From the NCBI GenBank assembly GCA_003520455.1, contig DOUV01000246.1, positions 3,384 to 11,656 of the forward strand: a DNA stretch of 8,273 bases, read 5' to 3'. Positions 1-5,484 of the stretch are shown here, piece after piece. Under the pieces are notes generated by a model, which worked only from the letters and a program-made list of their open reading frames with translations, searched no databases and had not been told where the DNA came from. The stretch is from Chloroflexota bacterium. Lineage in GTDB: Bacteria; Chloroflexota; Anaerolineae; Ardenticatenales; Ardenticatenaceae. Both the position numbers and the translations under genes were made by a program. How positions within the stretch are numbered: position 1 is the first letter of the stretch; the number at the start of each line of letters is the position of its first letter.

Positions 1-108
1 CCGGGATTTCTTGACCGGCTCTCCAGGCGCTCCCTGCTATCGGCTTCGCCGAGTACCGACCTTCATGCCACTGCACTGAATAGAAATGACCGCTCGGAGG
101 ATGGAAGG
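1..108. other. Unassigned lead-in upstream of dsrE
   Basis: No gene can be supported here. On the + strand the dsrE frame stays open to the window edge, but it contains no ATG before position 109 and its translation is arginine/serine-rich and unlike DsrE. A second frame is open from the edge to a TGA at 77-79 and could be the tail of an upstream gene, but 25 residues are too few to judge. A small hairpin (TCGGC 40-44 / GCCGA 48-52) is visible. A TTGACC at 11-16 followed after 18 nt by TGCTAT is a weak sigma70-like promoter candidate only. Confidence 0.4.
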
Positions 109-495
109 ATGGACGACGAAGAGACCAAAAAGATTATCTACGTACAGACGCACGGTCTCGATACTCCAGAGCGCAGCGCGACCCCCTTTTACCTGGCGGC
201 CGCCGGCGCGGCGATGGATATTGAGGTCGGAATCTATTTCACGATGAACGGGGCAACGCTGCTGCGCCGGGGCGTACCGGAGCAACTGATCGTGCCCAAA
301 GCCGGCGGCGGCGGCGCTCCCCTCCGCCATTTCATCGACCAGGCCTTAAGCGTCGGCGTCAGGCTCTTCGTGTGCCAACCGTCACTCGATCTCCACGATC
401 TGAAGATGACCGACCTCATCGACGGTGTCGAGATGATCGGGGGCGCCGCGTTCAACCTGATGGCTCTGGAGGCCGATGCCGTCGTCGCGTTCTAG
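109..495 (+). CDS. dsrE: DsrE-family sulfur carrier/sulfurtransferase protein (DsrE3-like)
   Basis: A 128-residue cytoplasmic protein with the usual length and pattern of the DsrE/DsrF fold: an N-terminal beta strand (KKIIYVQTHG, residues 7-16), a helix rich in small residues (FYLAAAGAAM, 27-36), a second strand with IYFTMNGATLL (42-52), and a strand ending in the only cysteine, C89, in the context LFVCQPSLDLHDL (87-98). Family members carry persulfide sulfur on such a cysteine and trade it with TusA- or rhodanese-type proteins. DsrE3 members are often encoded beside sHdr genes. The ATG at 109 is preceded by GGAGG (96-100). The next gene begins 2 nt after its stop, so the two are probably co-transcribed and translationally coupled. 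The subgroup (DsrE3A/B/C) is not settled by eye; a cluster-specific sulfur donor for LbpA/sHdr is inferred. Confidence 0.85.
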   Translation: MDDEETKKIIYVQTHGLDTPERSATPFYLAAAGAAMDIEVGIYFTMNGATLLRRGVPEQLIVPKAGGGGAPLRHFIDQALSVGVRLFVCQPSLDLHDLKMTDLIDGVEMIGGAAFNLMALEADAVVAF

Positions 496-497
496 TC

Positions 498-971
498 ATG
501 TCCGAGGTGACGATCCTCCGCAACTGCGTCCTGCCCCGGAACCTGTACTACAACGTCGAGGAGCATATCTGGGCCCGGGTGGAGCCTGACGGCACAGTCA
601 CGCTGGGCTTCACCGACGTGGCTCAGACCACGGCCGGGGGGATGCTCCATGTGACTTTCCGCCCGATGGGCAAGTTTTACCCCAAGGGCAAGGTCGTGGC
701 GCTGGTTGAAAGCGCCAAGTGGCTGGGCGCGCTCCGCACCCCGATTGCGGGAACGCTGGTTGCCGCCAACGACGCCCTGCCTCATGATGCCGCCCTGGTC
801 AACCGCAGCCCGTATGGGAGGGGGTGGCTGGTCCGCATAGCTCCCGCGAATCTGGCTGTAGACCTGGCGCACCTTGTGAGCGGGGACGCTGCCGTCGAGG
901 CGTATGAGGCTTTCATGGTGCGCCGGAATCTGGACGATTGCGTCCATTGCGAGGGGTTTGAGATGCCATGA
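498..971 (+). CDS. lbpA: Lipoate-binding protein LbpA (GcvH-like) of the sHdr system
   Basis: A 157-residue biotinyl/lipoyl-fold protein of GcvH type. Family hallmarks in order are EEHIWARVEPDGTVTLGFTD (21-40), the lipoylation hairpin VALVESAKWLGALRTPIAG (67-85) with K74 as the expected lipoyl lysine, and VNRSPYGRGWL (101-111). In glycine-cleavage H proteins the residues after the lysine are usually ASDVYSPVSG-like; here they are WLGALRTPIAG, a sign of a specialised protein. In sHdr systems LbpA's lipoyl arm carries the sulfur substrate; a role in glycine cleavage is unlikely, as no gcvT or gcvP is nearby. The C-terminus adds a CxxC (C148, C151). The ATG at 498 follows the dsrE stop by 2 nt. 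No good ribosome site lies at normal distance (the nearest GGAGG is about 25 nt upstream), so coupling to dsrE translation is likely. Its end overlaps the next gene by 4 nt (ATGA). Confidence 0.9.
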   Translation: MSEVTILRNCVLPRNLYYNVEEHIWARVEPDGTVTLGFTDVAQTTAGGMLHVTFRPMGKFYPKGKVVALVESAKWLGALRTPIAGTLVAANDALPHDAALVNRSPYGRGWLVRIAPANLAVDLAHLVSGDAAVEAYEAFMVRRNLDDCVHCEGFEMP

Positions 972-1222
972 TCCCGGTACGGGTTTTCACGCATCCGGTC
1001 TGTGCAACCTGCCCGATGGCCATTCGAATCACCCGGCGTCTCGCCGACGAAAATCCCGATGTTGACCTGCGCATCGTCAGCCTGGGGAGCGCGCGCGGGC
1101 GGGAAGAGGCGAAAGCCCGAGAGGTTCTTTCCGTCCCCACCGTCTTCGTCGGTCCGGCACGCTTCACCGGCGTCCCCGATTGGGATGAGTTGCTGGCAGC
1201 CCTTGAGAGCCAACGAACGTGA
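968..1222 (+). CDS. Small CxxC thioredoxin/glutaredoxin-like protein
   Basis: An 84-residue protein with a minimal thioredoxin fold. A first strand (VRVFTHP, 4-10) leads directly into the redox motif C12-A-T-C15-P, followed by a helix (MAIRITRRLADENP). A second strand (DLRIVSL) and the loop SVPTVFVG (55-62) follow, with P57 at the expected cis-proline position facing the active site. The length is like archaeal-type mini-thioredoxins and glutaredoxins (about 80-90 residues), with no signal peptide or membrane segment, so it should act in the cytoplasm. It overlaps lbpA by ATGA and is preceded by GAGGGG (951-956). Its position between lbpA and shdrC1 suggests reduction or relay of sulfur on a cluster protein, perhaps the C-terminal CxxC of LbpA; this is inference. 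The exact subfamily is not recognised. Confidence 0.75.
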   Translation: MIPVRVFTHPVCATCPMAIRITRRLADENPDVDLRIVSLGSARGREEAKAREVLSVPTVFVGPARFTGVPDWDELLAALESQRT

Positions 1223-1259
1223 TGCGTGATACCTGATGCGTGATGGAATCATTCACGCA
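1220..1259. repeat. Intergenic palindromic repeat, GTGATGCGTGA family, copy 1
   Basis: TGATGCGTGAT occurs twice in direct orientation (1220-1230 and 1234-1244). The second copy forms an inverted repeat with the following sequence: TGCGTGA (1237-1243) pairs with TCACGCA (1253-1259) around a 9-nt loop. The stop codon of the upstream thioredoxin-like gene is the first TGA of the repeat. The same arm recurs in two other gaps of this cluster. There is no U-tract after it, so it is not a typical terminator. Confidence 0.7.
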
Positions 1260-1285
1260 CCGCCTTTGACCTGGAGAGGAGATGA

Positions 1286-1987
1286 ATGTTGACGACCTGG
1301 GAGCCTGGCAAGGGAGTGGACAAATACCCTCACGTGCCCCACGCGGAGAAGGAGCGCCTCTTTCTCGAGGTCAAGAGCGACGCGCGCTACGAGGACTATC
1401 TCTACGGCTGCTACGAGTGCGGTATCTGCGTCTCGGCCTGCCCGTCGGCCCGCTTCTACGACTACAGCCCGCGCGTGATCGCCCAAACCATGGCCCGCGA
1501 GGACGTGGACCGCTTCTACGAGATCCTGGCGGAGGATATCTGGAACTGCGCGCAGTGCTTCTCCTGCGTCCGGTGCCCACGCCAGAACAACCCCGGGGGA
1601 CTGGTCACCGTCATTCGTGAGGTGGCGGTTCGCAACGGGATCCGGGAGACTCGCGACGTGCTCCAGGGCTACACCCGCGTCATCTACAAGGTCATGCTCA
1701 AGGGCAACCAGGTCTCGCCTGATATGCTCCAGCCCGACTTCTTCCCCGACTGGGGACCATGGGTGCGCGAGTTCAGCCAGAACATGCGTCTCTGGAGGAA
1801 GGCAATCCCCGCGGACAGCCTGCGGGGCGTCACCGACGCGGCCTGGCGCACCGACCAGAAAACGCTGCGCGAACTGTACACGATCTGGTTCGAAACGGGC
1901 AACGTCGAGATTATCAAGGAAATCGACGAGGGATTGTACGATCTCCTGGTTGACGTGATGGAAGAGGCTCTGGAGGAGGCCGAGTGA
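1286..1987 (+). CDS. shdrC1: sHdr 4Fe-4S subunit C1 (HdrC-like)
   Basis: A 233-residue HdrC-type iron-sulfur subunit that should carry electrons between the CCG-domain and flavin subunits of the sHdr complex in the cytoplasm. The first cluster motif is C42-x2-C45-x2-C48-x3-C52-P. The second is C88-x2-C91-x2-C94-x2-C97-P, one residue shorter than the standard x3 spacing before the last Cys. The N-terminal part WEPGKGVDKYPHVPHAE and the long helical, acidic C-terminal tail (residues 150-233, ending in EEALEEAE) extend it beyond a minimal HdrC of roughly 180-190 residues. The ATG at 1286 has GGAGAGGAG directly upstream (1273-1281). An ATG at 1282 lies in another frame and opens only a shadow reading frame. 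The following gene overlaps its stop by 1 nt. Assignment as C1 rests on being first, directly before B1 and A. Confidence 0.9.
   Translation: MLTTWEPGKGVDKYPHVPHAEKERLFLEVKSDARYEDYLYGCYECGICVSACPSARFYDYSPRVIAQTMAREDVDRFYEILAEDIWNCAQCFSCVRCPRQNNPGGLVTVIREVAVRNGIRETRDVLQGYTRVIYKVMLKGNQVSPDMLQPDFFPDWGPWVREFSQNMRLWRKAIPADSLRGVTDAAWRTDQKTLRELYTIWFETGNVEIIKEIDEGLYDLLVDVMEEALEEAE
1972..1979 (+). promoter_or_regulatory. Ribosome binding site of shdrB1
   Basis: GGAGGAGG lies inside the last codons of shdrC1, 7 nt before the ATG at 1987. It favours ATG 1987 over the overlapping GTG at 1984 as the shdrB1 start, giving a TGATG stop/start junction that suggests translational coupling. Confidence 0.7.
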
Positions 1988-3252
1988 TGGCAGCAGGGAA
2001 CATGACGGTCAACAAGATTCTGGCGAAGAAGTCCCGGCCGATGGTCCGCGACCCTGGCGCAGCCCCAACCCACGACCTGCGCGAGGAACTGTTCGAGTTG
2101 GAGGCCAGGGGTGAACTGATCGTCCATCGAGTGCCCGAGCCCTATTTCGAGGTCACGACCAGGTTTGGCCGCACCAAGAAGATCGCCCTCGAACATACCT
2201 GGCATCACAAATCCTGCGGACAGTGCGGCCACATCCCGGGCTACTCGTCCTCCATCTTCTGGCTACACCGCCAGTTTGGATTGGATTTCGTCGATCCGAC
2301 CGATCAGACCTCGTGCACGGGCTGGAACTACTACGCGTCGGGCGCCTCGAATGCGGCGGCCCAACTGGCGGTCATGTGCCGGAACTTCGCGGCCGCGTAC
2401 GAGGTGGGGTACTACCCCCTCATCCACTGCGGCACCAGCTACGGGCACTATAAGGAAGCGCGGGAGGAATTGGTCCATCACGCCGACCTGCGGGCCGAGG
2501 TGCGGCGGGTTCTCGAGAAGCTGGGCAAGCCTTTGGTCGTGCCCGAGGAGATCGTCCACTACAGCGAATGGGTTCACGCGATGCGGTGGCGCATCGCGGA
2601 GCGCCAGGTGGTGGACCTGAGCGACCTGACGGTCTGCGTCCATCCCGCCTGCCACTACTACAAGATTGTCGCCGAGGACGCGATCTATGACCCCGACATC
2701 TACGGCGGCCAGCGTACGGCCACCGTCACCGGCGTTCTGCAGGCCCTGGGCATCAACGTGGCCGACTACTCGACCTGGTTCGATTGCTGCGGCTTCGGCT
2801 TCCGCCACGTGCTGGTGCAGCGCGACTTCACGCGCTCCTTCGCCGTCCTTCGCAAGATCGAGGTGATGAAGAACGAAGCGGACCCCGACCTGGTGGTGAC
2901 CCACGACACCGGCTGCGTTACCACCCTGGACAAGAGCCAGTTTGCCGCGAAGGCTCACGAGCGCAAGGTCGGTGTGCCGGTGCTCTCGGACGCCCAGGTA
3001 GCGGCCATGTCCATGGGCGCCCACCCCTTCCGCGTGCTCCAGTTGCACTGGCACTCGTCGGACTGGCGCCCACTGATGGAAAAACTGGGCATCGACTGGC
3101 GGCAGCATTGGCACGAGTTCGAGGCTGACCTGGAAGCCATCCGGCGGGGCGAAAAACCGGGCCTCACCTGGGCCGACGCGGACACCCCCATTGGCGAGAG
3201 AATGGGGATTCGAGACGAGAACACCGGTCAAGGAGTCGCCGGAGGCGCGTGA
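1987..3252 (+). CDS. shdrB1: sHdr CCG-domain subunit B1 (HdrB-like)
   Basis: A 421-residue HdrB-type protein, longer than methanogen HdrB (about 300) because of an approximately 70-residue N-terminal extension and a tail after residue 345. HdrB carries non-cubane 4Fe-4S clusters bound by CCG motifs, where disulfide or sulfur chemistry occurs. N-terminal half: C77-x2-C80, then C110 in SCTGWN where CC would be standard, then C148 in HCGTSYG where a CxxC would be standard. C-terminal half: C217 and C222 (CVHPACHYY), the intact pair C267-C268-G, and C310 (HDTGCVT). The C-terminal motif is thus the better kept. The start overlaps the shdrC1 stop. A hairpin separates its end from shdrA. Assignment as B1 rests on gene order C1-B1-A plus the HdrB-type motifs. 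Confidence 0.87.
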   Translation: MAAGNMTVNKILAKKSRPMVRDPGAAPTHDLREELFELEARGELIVHRVPEPYFEVTTRFGRTKKIALEHTWHHKSCGQCGHIPGYSSSIFWLHRQFGLDFVDPTDQTSCTGWNYYASGASNAAAQLAVMCRNFAAAYEVGYYPLIHCGTSYGHYKEAREELVHHADLRAEVRRVLEKLGKPLVVPEEIVHYSEWVHAMRWRIAERQVVDLSDLTVCVHPACHYYKIVAEDAIYDPDIYGGQRTATVTGVLQALGINVADYSTWFDCCGFGFRHVLVQRDFTRSFAVLRKIEVMKNEADPDLVVTHDTGCVTTLDKSQFAAKAHERKVGVPVLSDAQVAAMSMGAHPFRVLQLHWHSSDWRPLMEKLGIDWRQHWHEFEADLEAIRRGEKPGLTWADADTPIGERMGIRDENTGQGVAGGA

Positions 3253-3258
3253 TGGGAA

Positions 3259-3288
3259 ACGGCCGAAGTCCCGGAAGAGTTCGGCCGT
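3259..3288 (+). repeat. Perfect 9-bp hairpin between shdrB1 and shdrA
   Basis: ACGGCCGAA (3259-3267) is the exact reverse complement of TTCGGCCGT (3280-3288), with a 12-nt loop. It sits 6 nt after the shdrB1 stop and 26 nt before the shdrA start. No T-run follows, so it is unlikely to be a full Rho-independent terminator. An mRNA-processing, stabilising or partial attenuating element is possible. Confidence 0.65.
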
Positions 3289-3313
3289 CTGACGGTTTGA
3301 GAAGGAGGATGCG

Positions 3314-4375
3314 ATGTCCCAGAGCAGAGTGCTAATCATCGGCGGCGGGCCGGCCGGTCTGGAAGCGGCGCGCTCCGTGGCCGAGTTAGGCTACTCGGCC
3401 GTGCTGGTGGAACAGCGCGATCGTCTCGGCGGCACGCCCGATGCCGAAAACTATGCCAAACTGACCCACCACTTCCGGGACGCGGAGGAGGTAATCGGCG
3501 AGATCGTCGCTGCAGCGACCACGAACCCCGATGTCGAGATCCTCAGCGGTAGCGAAGTCACTGCCTGCGAGGGCCAGGTAGGCAACTTCCAGGTGACGGT
3601 CCAGAACGGGAGCGGTGCCCGGCGGCTCGCCGCCGGCGCCATCATCGTCGCGACTGGATTCCAACACTTCGATCCGGGCCGTGAGACCCAGTACTACAAC
3701 TACTACTCCTTTCCCGACGTCATCACCATCTCCGACCTGGAAGGTATGCTCAAAGCCCATCAGGTGGTCCGCCCCTCCAACGGCGAGCCGCCCCAGCGGG
3801 TCGCCTTTATCCAGTGTGTCGGCTCACGCGACCGCCAGATTGGCAACGAGTACTGCTCCAAGGTCTGCTGCGGTATCGCCAGCAAGCAGGCGATCGAGAT
3901 CAGACAGCAACTGCCCACCAGCCGGGTCTACATCTTCTACATCGACATGCGCATGTATGGCTATTGGGAGCCGGAACTCTATTGGCCGGCCCAAGAGAAG
4001 TACAAGGTTACGTACGTCAAGGGCCTGGTGAGCGAGGTCCTGCCCAAGGGCGACCGGCTGCTTATCCGAGGCGAGGACACGACGATGAGCCGCCCGATGG
4101 AGGTGACGACCGACCTGGTGGTGCTGTCCGTGGGGATGGAGCCCAGTGCCGGCACCAGGGCCGTGGCGAAGACCCTCACGCTCGAGCAAAACAAGTATGG
4201 CTTCATTGCCGCCGGCGGGCCCAGGGGCGTGGATCCGGTGGCCACCTCACGCCCGGGCATCTTCGTGGCGGGGGCAGCTTCCGGTCCCGGCGACCTGGAC
4301 GACAGTTTCTCCTCAGCCGGGTTGGCAGCCGCCCGTGCGGTTGCCGCCATTCGCCGGGCACGGATAGCTGTGTAG
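3314..4375 (+). CDS. shdrA: sHdr flavoprotein subunit A (compact HdrA-like)
   Basis: A 353-residue FAD protein. The dinucleotide-binding motif is near the start (VLIIGGGPAGLEAAR, 6-20; acidic E33 ends the second strand), with RLGGTP at 37-42 as in HdrA. The HdrA iron-sulfur signature follows: C168 in FIQCVGSRD, then C181, C185 and C186 in YCSKVCCG. The C-terminal FAD contact is FVAGAASGPGDLDDSFSSAG (317-336). Methanogen HdrA is about 650 residues; this form lacks the N-terminal domain and the extra ferredoxin domains, as is usual for sHdrA. Without those domains, flavin-based bifurcation of the methanogen kind is not expected. AAGGAGG (3302-3308) precedes the ATG at 3314. Downstream comes a repeat-filled gap, and the final G of its TAG stop is also the first base of the repeat. 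Confidence 0.92.
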   Translation: MSQSRVLIIGGGPAGLEAARSVAELGYSAVLVEQRDRLGGTPDAENYAKLTHHFRDAEEVIGEIVAAATTNPDVEILSGSEVTACEGQVGNFQVTVQNGSGARRLAAGAIIVATGFQHFDPGRETQYYNYYSFPDVITISDLEGMLKAHQVVRPSNGEPPQRVAFIQCVGSRDRQIGNEYCSKVCCGIASKQAIEIRQQLPTSRVYIFYIDMRMYGYWEPELYWPAQEKYKVTYVKGLVSEVLPKGDRLLIRGEDTTMSRPMEVTTDLVVLSVGMEPSAGTRAVAKTLTLEQNKYGFIAAGGPRGVDPVATSRPGIFVAGAASGPGDLDDSFSSAGLAAARAVAAIRRARIAV

Positions 4376-4463
4376 GTTGAAGGTTGGAAGGTTGAAGGTT
4401 GAATAGTGCAGGGGCGTTGCCGGCCACCGCAACAGCATCGCCTGACCGGCAACCTGGTAACCT
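4376..4463 (+). repeat. Direct repeat A, copy 1 (GGTTGAA heptads plus hairpin)
   Basis: An 88-nt unit repeated 183 nt downstream. It opens with GGTTGAA-type units (4375-4403, one expanded to GGTTGGAA). It continues with a segment containing GTTGC (4416-4420) facing GCAAC (4429-4433), and ends in AACCTGGTAACCT (4451-4463). Over the first 67 nt it differs from copy 2 at two positions; in the next 8 nt it differs at four; the final 13 nt are identical. Confidence 0.85.
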
Positions 4464-4492
4464 GTCACCGATAAGTGGCGGTGTACGTTGAA
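4456..4492 (+). repeat. Direct repeat B, copy 1 (37 bp, hairpin-forming)
   Basis: A 37-bp sequence found again, without mismatch, 72 nt downstream. It contains the stem CACCG (4466-4470) / CGGTG (4479-4483) around the 8-nt loop ATAAGTGG. Its first bases overlap the end of repeat A1, and its last bases GTTGAA match the start of repeat A. Confidence 0.85.
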
Positions 4493-4500
4493 CTCAACAA

Positions 4501-4527
4501 TGCCAACTCGCCCCGCTTCGAGTGGCA
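4501..4527 (+). repeat. Imperfect hairpin in the spacer between the B repeats
   Basis: TGCCAACTCG (4501-4510) pairs with CGAGTGGCA (4519-4527) with one bulged A, around an 8-nt loop (CCCCGCTT). It lies exactly between the two B copies. Confidence 0.6.
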
Positions 4528-4564
4528 GGTAACCTGTCACCGATAAGTGGCGGTGTACGTTGAA
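4528..4564 (+). repeat. Direct repeat B, copy 2
   Basis: Identical over 37 bp to 4456-4492, including the CACCG/CGGTG stem (4538-4542 / 4551-4555). Its 3' end (GTTGAA) is shared with the start of repeat A2, so B and A behave as adjoining parts of a composite element. Confidence 0.85.
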
Positions 4565-4646
4565 GGTTGGAAGGTTGAAGGTTGAATAGTGCAGGGGCGT
4601 TGCCGGCCACTGCAACGGCATCGCCCAACCTTCAACCTGGTAACCT
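4559..4646 (+). repeat. Direct repeat A, copy 2, with extended palindrome
   Basis: Matches 4376-4463 at a constant offset of 183 nt with six mismatches. In this copy the diverged bases restore a perfect 12-bp inverted repeat: GGTTGAAGGTTG (4573-4584) and CAACCTTCAACC (4626-4637). An inner stem CGTTGC (4598-4603) / GCAACG (4612-4617) has an 8-nt loop. The whole 4573-4637 segment could fold as one long hairpin just upstream of shdrH. Confidence 0.8.
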
Positions 4647-4660
4647 CTACCCGCTCATCA

Positions 4661-4665
4661 GGGAG
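4661..4665 (+). promoter_or_regulatory. Ribosome binding site of shdrH
   Basis: GGGAG lies 8 nt before ATG 4674 and only 5 nt before the alternative GTG 4671. The spacing and the better codon favour ATG 4674. Confidence 0.5.
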
Positions 4666-4673
4666 TACGAGTG

Positions 4674-5468
4674 ATGGCCCTCGGGCAGCGAGCCAGCCAC
4701 ATCATCAAGGCCAAGACCGGCCCCGACGATCCGGAGCTTCTGGAAACACTCCAGGAGGCATTGAGCCAGGTGGCGGTCGAGGACCTGATTGCTGTGGCCG
4801 ATGACCTGGCGGAGCGTCACGATCGCTTCGTCGAGGGGCTGGGGGTGCCCGCCAGGATCCAACGGCTGACCCCCCACGATTGGGGGTGGATCGCCCGCTC
4901 GTCTACCGTTGCCCGGCGGCCGGCAACCGTGCTGGCCAACTCGCTCGCTCAACTCGATATGGTCCCGCTGGTCCACGAGCTTCTCTTCGGCGATGGCCCG
5001 GCGGCGATGCGCATCGCGACATTGACCGCCCGTCTGGAGGGGGTGGATCTCCGGCTGCGTCTCGAACTCGGCACCGGCCTCCTGCACTACACCTTCCCCC
5101 AGGACCATTGGTTGTGGACGCGCTGGCTGTGGGACACCACCACCCAGACGGGCATTCTGTCGCTGTTGGCGGGGAGTACGCACAACCTCCAGACTAACAA
5201 CGTGGCCGAGGGGTATCGCAACGTGGGCGCAGTCACCTCGATGAGTATGCGCTTCGCCGAGGGCACCGGCCTGCTCACCCCTGATCTGACCGCCCATCCG
5301 CGCCGGCAGCTCTTCACCGCCGATGTGTTTCTGGCCTGTGCCTACAGTATCTACCTGTACGGCATCACCAGTTGGCGTCTGAGCCGCGAATTCAACCGCC
5401 TGCTACCGGCGTTGCCCGGGATGATGCGCCAATTGCTGGGTCTGACGGCTGGAGCAGGTAGTTGCTAG
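4674..5468 (+). CDS. shdrH: Conserved sHdr-cluster protein of unknown function ('hyp', ShdrH)
   Basis: A 264-residue protein that I identify by position: sHdr clusters carry a conserved hypothetical gene between shdrA and the second HdrC/HdrB genes, and this one sits exactly there. No catalytic motif is recognised. It has only two cysteines (C222 and the last residue C264), so it is unlikely to bind an Fe-S cluster alone. It begins with helical, acidic sequence (DDPELLETLQEALSQVAVED). The centre has an aromatic/tryptophan-rich stretch (HYTFPQDHWLWTRWLWDTTT, 138-157) and a conserved-looking NNVAEGYRNVGAV (175-187). The segment 214-233 (FTADVFLACAYSIYLYGITS) is hydrophobic but mixed with polar residues; a buried helix is as likely as a membrane segment. 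A structural or assembly role in the sHdr complex is inference. The GTG at 4671 is an alternative start. Confidence 0.75.
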   Translation: MALGQRASHIIKAKTGPDDPELLETLQEALSQVAVEDLIAVADDLAERHDRFVEGLGVPARIQRLTPHDWGWIARSSTVARRPATVLANSLAQLDMVPLVHELLFGDGPAAMRIATLTARLEGVDLRLRLELGTGLLHYTFPQDHWLWTRWLWDTTTQTGILSLLAGSTHNLQTNNVAEGYRNVGAVTSMSMRFAEGTGLLTPDLTAHPRRQLFTADVFLACAYSIYLYGITSWRLSREFNRLLPALPGMMRQLLGLTAGAGSC

Positions 5469-5484
5469 CGAAGAGGAAGGTTCG

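Larger units (their letters stand above)
4376..4673. other. Repeat-rich intergenic gap between shdrA and shdrH
   Basis: This 298-nt stretch holds no credible gene. It is arranged as repeat A1 (4376-4463), repeat B1 (4456-4492), a spacer with its own hairpin, repeat B2 (4528-4564) and repeat A2 (4559-4646), followed by a 27-nt leader of shdrH. Reading frames crossing it simply echo the repeats. It is the only gap over 130 nt in the cluster, so an internal promoter or an attenuation/processing site for the distal genes could lie here, but I see no convincing -35/-10 pair. Confidence 0.7.

Noticed and set aside
11..40. Sigma70 promoter (TTGACC, 18 nt, TGCTAT) upstream of dsrE
   Set aside because: The -10 match is poor, and promoter grammar of the presumed host is uncertain; mentioned only as a weak candidate.
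372..497. N-terminal extension of the LbpA frame into dsrE
   Set aside because: The extra 42 residues are arginine-rich and unlike GcvH/LbpA; the frame there is the shadow of dsrE. The start at 498 fits the family.
498..971. Glycine cleavage system H protein (gcvH)
   Set aside because: The fold is shared, but the lipoyl-site context differs, a C-terminal CxxC is present, and the neighbours are DsrE and sHdr genes rather than gcvT/gcvP.
3259..3300. Rho-independent terminator after shdrB1
   Set aside because: A good stem but no T-run; the next gene follows within 26 nt in the same operon.
2263..3339. Long open frame on the - strand (about 358 codons) opposite shdrB1
   Set aside because: Histidine/valine-rich translation with no family motif, fully antisense to a well-supported CCG-domain gene; a shadow of GC-rich codon use.
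4313..4621. Open frame on the - strand across the repeat block, with an internally repeated protein sequence
   Set aside because: The protein repeats simply mirror the DNA repeats because the 183-nt offset is a multiple of three; no ribosome site or family match.
4376..4646. CRISPR array
   Set aside because: Only two copies of each of two different repeats, overlapping ends, and spacers of unequal kind; no cas genes in the window.
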